From assembly GCF_033546935.1 (NCBI RefSeq), contig NZ_CP137854.1:4030001-4094000 (forward strand): a DNA stretch of 64,000 nucleotides, in the 5' to 3' direction. Positions within the stretch are counted from its first letter, which is position 1; the number at the start of each line of letters is the position of its first letter. The DNA comes from Xylophilus sp. GOD-11R. GTDB lineage: Bacteria > Pseudomonadota > Gammaproteobacteria > Burkholderiales > Burkholderiaceae_C. The position numbers and the translations under genes were made by a program. Shown in pieces: positions 58,397 to 64,000 of the stretch. Below the pieces are notes generated by a model. That model was not told the origin of the DNA. It saw nothing but the letters and a program-made list of their open reading frames with translations, and did no database searches.

Positions 58397-59254
58397 TCAG
58401 ATCGCGCGCAAGGTGTCGCCTACGGCTTGCCCCATCAGGGCGGGCCCGAAGTCCGCCGAATAGCGGAATCGCTGATCCGCCACGAGGAATGCGGCTGCCT
58501 CACGACCCGCGCGTTCGGCCTCCGATGGTCCGCGCCCATAGGCGCGGGCCGCTTCGAACCGAAGAGCGGATTCATGCCTCGGAAACTTCGCGAGCGCCTC
58601 TTTCACCACCAGCGATCCCTGCTTCAGTGCTTCGTCGATTCGTTCGGCCAGGCGGCGTGCTAACCGCTCGCCACCGAATAGTCCGAAGACCGGCGCCTGG
58701 CGCAGCTTGAAAGGCAGTTCCTGGTACATCCGTGCGATGAATGCCTGCGCATCGCAAGGCGACATGGCATCGAGCCCATCGAGGCAGTGACACAGGATCC
58801 TCTGAAGTGCCAATCGCTCGCCGCGCGATGAAGTCTCGGCGAACCGGTCCAGGGTCTTGGTGGCCACCAGGTTGATGATCGCGGTCAGTTCCTTGCGCGT
58901 CAGCGCATAGCCGGTCGTCGTGTGGCCGCTACTGGCGTGCTGGGCGACGGCAGCGAGCGTGGCCAGATCGGGTGTCGCCGATACGGCGGCGTAGTCGGCC
59001 GCCGCATCGGCGCGATCCTGCAGCACGGGGTTCAAGCCGTAGAACATCGCACGGTCGGTGGCCGACAGGTACTTGCAGGATGCCATCCACAGTTCGCCCG
59101 GCAGGTTCTGCATGCGGTTCGGCAGTTCGGCCAGCGGGCCGGTCGAGGGGGTGGCTGGCTGCGTATCGAGCGACTCGACCAGGTTCGAGTGGAGCAGTCC
59201 GGGTGGGGGCGTCGGCACACGGGTGACGGTGCCCGCGTTCGGGGATGGGATCAT
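58397..59254 (-). CDS. F-box-like protein, array member D (short form)
   Basis: A 285-aa protein from ATG 59254 (MIPSPNAGTVTRV), chosen because the F-box then falls at about residue 50, as in members B and C; an upstream GTG at 59365 is also open. F-box-like segment: MQNLPGELWMASCKYLSATDRAMFY. Shared blocks: TTGYALTRKELTAIINLVATKTLDRF, RLALQRILCHCLDGLDAM, RLARRLAERIDEALKQGS. It lacks the C-terminal helical part (the SADARxLLEAAIRYA region) of B, C and E and ends soon after, so it is truncated or a natural short form. Confidence 0.72.
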   Translation of the reverse strand: MIPSPNAGTVTRVPTPPPGLLHSNLVESLDTQPATPSTGPLAELPNRMQNLPGELWMASCKYLSATDRAMFYGLNPVLQDRADAAADYAAVSATPDLATLAAVAQHASSGHTTTGYALTRKELTAIINLVATKTLDRFAETSSRGERLALQRILCHCLDGLDAMSPCDAQAFIARMYQELPFKLRQAPVFGLFGGERLARRLAERIDEALKQGSLVVKEALAKFPRHESALRFEAARAYGRGPSEAERAGREAAAFLVADQRFRYSADFGPALMGQAVGDTLRAI

Positions 59255-59380
59255 GGAATCGGCCTTTGGGGATGCGGGCGTGCCTGCGTTTGCACGCGTG
59301 AAAGGCGATGTTGGGACCGCCCGGGCAAGCGATGCAAGGGCCCGCGCAAATGCATCCGCCTGCACGAGGCCCGTGACGCA

Positions 59381-60589
59381 TCACGCGGTGGACGACCCGT
59401 CGATCCGCCTGAACTTCGCCAGCGCCAGCTCGAACGCTCGATCCATCGCCCGGGCATCGGCAGCTTCCATCCGCGCACCCGCCATGTGGGACCAGAGACA
59501 GCGCAGTTGCGCATCGCCGTCATCCATGGAGCCGTCGACCGGGTTCTGGCCGGCATAACGGATCGCGGCTTCGAGCAGCGTGCGGGCATCGGCCGAACCC
59601 AGGTTGCGCAGCAACATGCACAGGTAGGTCATGGCGCAGGCGCGATGGCTGTCGCAGCGACTGGCGTCGAGCAGACGCGCCAGCGTCGGCACCACCGCAG
59701 CGGCGGCATCGTCCGTGAGGTGGTACGAAAGCTCCAGCGCCGCCAGCAGGCGCACATGGGCGTCGGCCGGCGGTGGTCGGCGGGTGTCGCCACCCAGGGC
59801 CTGCACCATGCGCAGCCTGCGCGCAAGCAGGTCTCCCGGCGAGGGCTCCCGCGTGCCGGTGTGGGCGGCCAGGCGGATCAAATGAAGACCCCACGGAACT
59901 TCTCGCGCGATCGCGGCGGCCGCTTCGGCAGATCCGCGTTCGACCACCTCGCACAAGCGATCGACGACCCGGCCCGCCAGTCGATTCTGTCCAGCATGCA
60001 TCGACGTGTCGGGGTCAGAAAAACGCAGCGTGGGTCCTTGCAGCAGCGCGAGCACCACCCGGCTCGCCTCGTCGTTATCCAGCCCGTCGAGCCGGTCGAG
60101 GCCATCGACCAGCATGGCATTGAGCGACGCATGTTCCGACAGGCTCGAGCTGCGATCGAGCAGGCGGCAGGCGCGCGAGGCGATCGCCATCACGATGTCG
60201 CGACGCTCTCGCCTGGTCAACGCGTAGCCCGCCGGCGTCCTGCCGTCGAGCGCGGCGTTCAGCACGGCAGCCAGCTGGTCGACGTCGGACGTTTCCATGG
60301 CGCGCGCCCTGGCGGCAGCGGCGTCGGCGCGGTCGGCCAGAACGGGGTGGAGGCCGAGCAGCGTGGCGCGGTTGCGGGCATCGAGGTAATCGGCGAAGCG
60401 CAACCAAAGTTCTGCCGGCAAGTCCTCGATGCGCTTCGGCAGGCCGCCCAGCGGCGAGTCAGCCGACAAGGTTTGGCCAGGGTCCGTGGTCGGGTCTTCG
60501 GGCCGGCCGGATCGCGTTGCAGGCTCCGGCGGCCAGGCGTTGGACGTCCTTGCCGCGAGCGGCATGGCGGTCTGAGGCGCTCCGATCAT
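59381..60589 (-). CDS. F-box-like protein, array member C
   Basis: A 402-aa protein. P/T/A-rich N-terminus (MIGAPQTAMPLAARTSN), then F-box-like RIEDLPAELWLRFADYLDAR (about 53-72) and RATLLGLHPVLADRADAAAA. Body: TPAGYALTRRERRDIVMAIAS, HASLNAMLVDGLDRLDGL, RLAGRVVDRLCEVVERGS, LGSADARTLLEAAIRYAGQNP. The start overlaps the stop of B by four bases (ATGA), so translation is coupled. Alpha-helical repeats are expected. Confidence 0.78.
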   Translation of the reverse strand: MIGAPQTAMPLAARTSNAWPPEPATRSGRPEDPTTDPGQTLSADSPLGGLPKRIEDLPAELWLRFADYLDARNRATLLGLHPVLADRADAAAARARAMETSDVDQLAAVLNAALDGRTPAGYALTRRERRDIVMAIASRACRLLDRSSSLSEHASLNAMLVDGLDRLDGLDNDEASRVVLALLQGPTLRFSDPDTSMHAGQNRLAGRVVDRLCEVVERGSAEAAAAIAREVPWGLHLIRLAAHTGTREPSPGDLLARRLRMVQALGGDTRRPPPADAHVRLLAALELSYHLTDDAAAAVVPTLARLLDASRCDSHRACAMTYLCMLLRNLGSADARTLLEAAIRYAGQNPVDGSMDDGDAQLRCLWSHMAGARMEAADARAMDRAFELALAKFRRIDGSSTA

Positions 60590-61797
60590 CCTCGGTCCTG
60601 TGCGGTCTGCAAGACTTGTGCTTCTGCCTGTCGCAACGCCGTTTCGACCGCCCGCGCGTCGGTGGCGTTGAGCACGAGAATCCCGCTGGACAGCCAGGAC
60701 CGGATGCTGCGGATCTCTTGCGCATTGTCATCATGCGTGCCATCGACCGGATGCCGGCCGGCATAGCGGATCGTCGCCTCCAGCACGAGGCGCGCATCGG
60801 CCGATGGCAGGTGCGGCAGCATCATGGCGATGCACACCAGGTTGGGCTGATGGGCGCCATCGCAGTGGGCCGCATCGAGCAGGCGCACCAGCATCGGCAC
60901 GACGACATCGGCCGCGGCACCGGTGTGGTGGTAGCCCACCTGCAACAGCGCCGCGAGCCGGGCACAGGCTTCGGCGGGCGGCAGAGGGCCATCGCCACCG
61001 GCCAGCGCCCGCAACAGGCGGGTCTGGCCGCCCAGGAGCCGGTCGCTGCGCGGCCAGTCCTCGCGCCCTCGGGCCGCCACGCGGATCAGTTCGGAGACCC
61101 GGTAGGCATCGCCTGCGATGGCCGAGAGGACTGCGGGCGAGCCCTGGGCCACGGCCGACAGCAGGCGGTCGAGCAGCCGCGCGGCCAGCCGGTCCTGCCC
61201 GGCCGCGATCGATTCGCCAACGTCCTTGAGCGGCGCCCCGAGCTCCTTCAGAAGCACCGTCAGCAGGCGCCGGCCCTCGTCGGGCTCGAGCTCGTCGAGG
61301 CGGGCCAGACACGCCACGAGCATGGCGTTGATCGGCGCGTGGTCGGCCGGCTGCGTGACGAGCTTCAGCCGCTCGCCAGCCTGTCGGACGCCGGCCCTCA
61401 CGATGTCCTGGCGCTCGTGTCCGGTCAGCGTATGGCCGGCGGGCGTGGTGCCACCGAGCGCGGCGTCGATCGTGGCGGCCAGGCGGGCGATGTCCGTAGG
61501 CCCGCGGGCGTCGGCGAGCGCCCGCGCGGCGCCGGCGCGGTTGGCCAGGGCGGGATGGAAGTCGAACAGCATCGCGCGGTCCTCCAGGTCGAGGTAGTCG
61601 GCGAATTTCCACCAGAGCTCGGTCGGCAAGTCCTCGATGGTCCGAGGTGGCAGGCCAGCGAGCGCAGTGCCCGCCGTCGAGGCGCTGGATTCGGCCGGCA
61701 CCTCGTCGGCTGCGGTCGCCGCCAGCCCGGGCAGCGCGGCAGCCAGCCCAGGGGGCGATGCGGGCCGGGAAGTGGTGGTACCAGGTCGACCGATCAT
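60586..61797 (-). CDS. F-box-like protein, array member B
   Basis: A 403-aa protein. N-terminus MIGRPGTTTSRPASPPGLAA is Pro/Thr/Ser-rich. F-box-like: TIEDLPTELWWKFADYLDLE (about 52-71) followed by DRAMLFDFHPALANRAGA, the closest of the array to the classic LPxELxxxIxxYLxxxD. Body: TPAGHTLTGHERQDIVRAGV, HAPINAMLVACLARLDEL, RLAARLLDRLLSAVAQGS, LPSADARLVLEATIRYAG. Its start overlaps the stop of A by four bases. Confidence 0.78.
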   Translation of the reverse strand: MIGRPGTTTSRPASPPGLAAALPGLAATAADEVPAESSASTAGTALAGLPPRTIEDLPTELWWKFADYLDLEDRAMLFDFHPALANRAGAARALADARGPTDIARLAATIDAALGGTTPAGHTLTGHERQDIVRAGVRQAGERLKLVTQPADHAPINAMLVACLARLDELEPDEGRRLLTVLLKELGAPLKDVGESIAAGQDRLAARLLDRLLSAVAQGSPAVLSAIAGDAYRVSELIRVAARGREDWPRSDRLLGGQTRLLRALAGGDGPLPPAEACARLAALLQVGYHHTGAAADVVVPMLVRLLDAAHCDGAHQPNLVCIAMMLPHLPSADARLVLEATIRYAGRHPVDGTHDDNAQEIRSIRSWLSSGILVLNATDARAVETALRQAEAQVLQTAQDRG

Positions 61798-63080
61798 GGC
61801 GAGGGCGTCTCGATTTCGAGCTTTTGCGGATGCGCCTGCTTGCGGCGCCTGCCGGCGGCCAGGCGGTCGGGCATGACAGCCTCTCGTGGCGGTTCGAGCG
61901 CGGCAGCAGGCACCACGTGCGCGACACCGCCGAGTGCCGCGCCGGTGACTGTCGGCGAGACCTCGTCCGGTCGAAGCTGCGCCTCGGTCTTTTTCAGGTA
62001 ATGCTCGATCGAGTAGACGTCATCGGGATGCACGGCGATCGACCCCTGCGCCAGCAAATCGCGGATGCGACGGATCTCCGCCAGGCCGTCGTCTGGCGAA
62101 CCGTCCTCGGGCCGCTTGGTGGCGTAGGCGGTTATGAAATACAACAGCTTGCGCACGTCGCACGACGGAAGATTCCCCATGAGCAGGTGGAGGTGATGCA
62201 TGTGCTGTGGGCGCGATGGACTGTATCGAGCGACATGGATCAGAGGGGCCACCATGGACGCGAAGACTCGGGCGGCGCTCCCGAACAGGTCCGCCGCGAG
62301 CGGCAGCATCGCGGAGAGCCGGGCGCTCGCATCGATGGACGGATGAACCCCGCCCGCATCGGCCAGGGCATCGAACAGGTCCCGTTCACGGGGCTCGATG
62401 CGGTTGCGGGACGTGGGTGCATGCCGTCTTCGGCTTGCGAGATCGAGGGCCAGTGCAATGCTCGACGGGTTCCCGGCGATCGCCGCGACTGCTTCCGACG
62501 AGCCCTGCGAGACCGCCTGTGTCAGCTTGGCGATCAGGCGAGCCGCCAGACGGTCCTGGCCGGCCATGACCGAACGCACGCCCAAGGGCACGCGCATCCT
62601 CAGGCCTTCGAGAATCGCGACGAGCACGCGGCTGGCATCGGCCGGCGGCAGGGCATCGAGGCGGTCGATGCAGTTGGCGAGCATCGCGTTCAACGGTGCG
62701 TGATTCGCCGGCCCGCAGACCGATTCGAGCAGCTCCCACGCCCGCCCAAGCACCGCCATGACGATGTCCAGGCGCTCATCGGTCTTCAGTGCATGGCCAT
62801 CCGCCGTGGTGCCGTCGAGCGCGTGATGCAGCGTGGAGGCCAGTTCATCGGCATCGGTCGTCTGCGTCGCGGTCTCCATGGCGGCCTGCGACCCGGTCGA
62901 CGCCCAGGCGTCGCTGGCCGAGGTTTCCTCTCGCCCGGGCAGGCCGGTCAGCATATCCGTCGAAGGATGCCCGGTCCGGGTCGGTATGTCTTGCGACAAC
63001 TCGACGATCGACGACCGCTTGGGCCACGGGGCAACGGTGGCGATCGGCCGTTTGGGAGAGTTCGCGGGGGCCTGGAGCAT
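61794..63080 (-). CDS. Array member A: F-box-family paralogue lacking the F-box
   Basis: A 428-aa protein, first gene behind the PIP-like box. ATG 63080 has AAGGTGA at good distance. The body is clearly homologous to B and C: TADGHALKTDERLDIVMAVL, HAPLNAMLANCIDRLDALP, RLAARLIAKLTQAVSQGS. But where B and C have the F-box, A goes from GLPGREETS directly to AAMETATQTTDADELA, with about 40 residues missing and no second frame carrying it. The C-terminus is longer and basic (GRRRKQAHPQKLE). It may be a non-ligase or decoy member. It overlaps B by four bases. Confidence 0.75.
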   Translation of the reverse strand: MLQAPANSPKRPIATVAPWPKRSSIVELSQDIPTRTGHPSTDMLTGLPGREETSASDAWASTGSQAAMETATQTTDADELASTLHHALDGTTADGHALKTDERLDIVMAVLGRAWELLESVCGPANHAPLNAMLANCIDRLDALPPADASRVLVAILEGLRMRVPLGVRSVMAGQDRLAARLIAKLTQAVSQGSSEAVAAIAGNPSSIALALDLASRRRHAPTSRNRIEPRERDLFDALADAGGVHPSIDASARLSAMLPLAADLFGSAARVFASMVAPLIHVARYSPSRPQHMHHLHLLMGNLPSCDVRKLLYFITAYATKRPEDGSPDDGLAEIRRIRDLLAQGSIAVHPDDVYSIEHYLKKTEAQLRPDEVSPTVTGAALGGVAHVVPAAALEPPREAVMPDRLAAGRRRKQAHPQKLEIETPSP

Positions 63081-63174
63081 CCTGATTCACCTTGCTTGAT
63101 GGGGACCGCGCCACTTGCGCGGTCCCTGAAGCAGCCAATGGTCAGGACAGTCGATCCTTCAGGTGCTGCCGCTT

Positions 63175-63199
63175 GCGCAAGCGCAGGGACTTTTACGAA
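63175..63199 (-). promoter_or_regulatory. PIP-like box of the F-box array (TTCGT-N15-TGCGC)
   Basis: On the minus strand TTCGT (63199-63195), 15 bases, TGCGC (63179-63175). First half exact, second with one mismatch of the same type (T to G at position 2) as the two boxes before the plus-strand F-box genes. GACCAT sits 31 bases downstream where YANNNT is expected (A and T match). The ATG of member A is 94 bases downstream. Confidence 0.55.
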
Positions 63200-63217
63200 A
63201 GTCCATGGCAGGCCGGC

Positions 63218-63499
63218 CTATTCGGCAACCTTCACGCCTTTCCAGAACGCGACCCGGCCACGGACCATCTCGGCTTCGGGCTTGGGCTCGGGGTAGTACC
63301 AGACGGCATCGGTGTTCATCTCGCCGTCCACCAGCAGCGAGTAGTAGCTGGCCTGGCCCTTCCAGGGGCAGCTGGTGTGGTGGTTGCTGAAGGTGACGAG
63401 GCTGCGGTCGAGCGAGGACTCGGGGAAGTAATGGTTGCCTTCGACCAGGACGGTGTCGTCGCTTTCGGCAATGGTCTTGCCGTTCCAGGTGGCTTTCAT
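63218..63499 (-). CDS. DUF427 protein
   Basis: A 93-aa protein of the DUF427 family: MKATWNGKTIAESDDTVLVEGNHYFP, FSNHHTSCPWKGQASYYSL, then AVWYYPEPKPEAEMVRGRVAFW. The Cys-Pro-Trp-Lys block is the family signature. Function unknown. It lies between array member A and the further F-box-array relative to the right, on the same strand, but the PIP-like box lies after its stop, so it is not in the same PIP transcript. Confidence 0.85.
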   Translation of the reverse strand: MKATWNGKTIAESDDTVLVEGNHYFPESSLDRSLVTFSNHHTSCPWKGQASYYSLLVDGEMNTDAVWYYPEPKPEAEMVRGRVAFWKGVKVAE

Positions 63500-63613
63500 G
63501 AGGCGGCTTTCTCCACGCAGCGCGCGGCAGGAGGGTGGTGACGGTCAGCACGCGATTGTCGCGCGCGGCGCCTACCGCTGCACGGCAGCCCGACCTCCGC
63601 CCCTGCTCCATCC

Positions 63614-64000
63614 TCAGGTCGGCGACTCGGCTTCGGGGATGGTGGGCAGCGCGGGCATCGTGCCCAGCGAAGTCCTGATCGGCATGAAATGGGCCAAGCC
63701 GAGCCGTTGCTCGTTCGTGAGCTCGCAGCGGCGCGCCAGGCTGGGCAACATGCCGATCGCCTTTTCACGCTCCTTGTCGCCGCCGGCGCGCGGAGGCTGG
63801 TGCGCATAGCGACACAGGGCCCGCAGCAATTCCAGGCGCCCGGGCATTTCCACGATGGAGAGCATGAGGGTCAAGTTCCGCAGCACCTGCGCGCGACACA
63901 GGCCGTTGCCCTGGTAGAGCAATGCGATCAGCGCCGGCAGCAGTGCCGCCTGGGAGCGCATGGCCTGGGGAAAGTTGCACGCCAGCCTGGCCCAAGCCTG
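63614..64000 (-). CDS. Relative of the F-box-like proteins, 5' part outside window
   Basis: The frame is open from the stop at 63614 to the right edge (about 128 residues visible). WARLACNFPQAMRSQAALLPAL and VLRNLTLMLSIVEMPGRLELLRALCRYAHQP align with the C-terminal helical part of members B, C and E, such as LCMLLRNLGSADARTLLEAAIRYAGQ, and with the W-x-R-x-L-A-x-N part of the plus-strand pair. The tail is LGTMPALPTIPEAESPT. Whether it has an F-box cannot be seen. The array therefore continues beyond the window. Confidence 0.6.
   Translation of the reverse strand, partial: QAWARLACNFPQAMRSQAALLPALIALLYQGNGLCRAQVLRNLTLMLSIVEMPGRLELLRALCRYAHQPPRAGGDKEREKAIGMLPSLARRCELTNEQRLGLAHFMPIRTSLGTMPALPTIPEAESPT

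Noticed and set aside
59255..59365. GTG start for array member D giving 322 aa
   Set aside because: ATG 59254 gives the same F-box position as members B and C, and the extra residues are not shared.

Overview
The window is GC-rich, almost fully coding DNA from a betaproteobacterium of the order Burkholderiales, most like Comamonadaceae (Acidovorax/Xylophilus-type). The evidence is the housekeeping set and its linkages: accB-accC-prmA-DUF3426-pfkB, pilS-pilR-ampD, nrdA-nrdB followed by a PAKKAA-repeat histone-like protein, and glrK-lipoprotein-glrR after miaB. Hrp-type plant-inducible promoter (PIP) boxes and several F-box-like proteins suggest a plant-associated strain with a type III secretion system. 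No secretion genes lie in the window, so that is inference.

Layout. 1-5 kb: a partial surface protein with Ig-like (Big_1-type) repeats and a 1066-aa outer-membrane barrel, both on the minus strand. 5-9.2 kb: an FMN reductase, a nitroreductase, and two tandem plus-strand F-box-like genes with matching PIP-like promoters. 9.3-17 kb: miaB, the glrK/lipoprotein/glrR signalling operon, and opgH. Between glrR and opgH lie a GlrR-type site, an IHF-like site and a consensus sigma-54 promoter. 17-28.9 kb: ffh, a cytochrome c assembly-like protein, pilS/pilR, ampD, nrdA/nrdB behind paired NrdR-like boxes, and the lysine/alanine-rich protein. 28.9-38 kb: a PfkB kinase, DUF3426, prmA, accC, accB, tlpA-like, mpl, and aroG preceded by a leader peptide with a run of aromatic codons and a terminator (an attenuator).

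38-50.7 kb: a CsgG/DUF4810/GNA1162 lipoprotein operon, tldD, an MFS transporter, rodA, a carbonic anhydrase with a SulP transporter, an esterase, an RNB exoribonuclease, a TonB-like protein, aroE and mtgA. 51.5-53.1 kb: a gene of unknown function under a perfect PIP box with a correctly spaced -10, then ruvC. 53.1-57 kb: two IPNS-like dioxygenases, an NMT1-type binding protein and a VOC protein around a divergent promoter carrying a 15-bp inverted repeat. 57-64 kb: a minus-strand array of at least five paralogous F-box-like proteins behind a PIP-like box, a DUF427 gene, and a further related gene running off the right edge.

The most unusual content is the set of F-box-like proteins (seven or more) and the orphan candidate effector, tied together by Hrp-type promoter motifs. 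F-box proteins recruit substrates to eukaryotic SCF ubiquitin ligases, so these look like type III effectors analogous to, but not the same as, the leucine-rich-repeat GALA effectors of Ralstonia. The GlrR/sigma-54 control of opgH and the aroG attenuator are separate regulatory findings.
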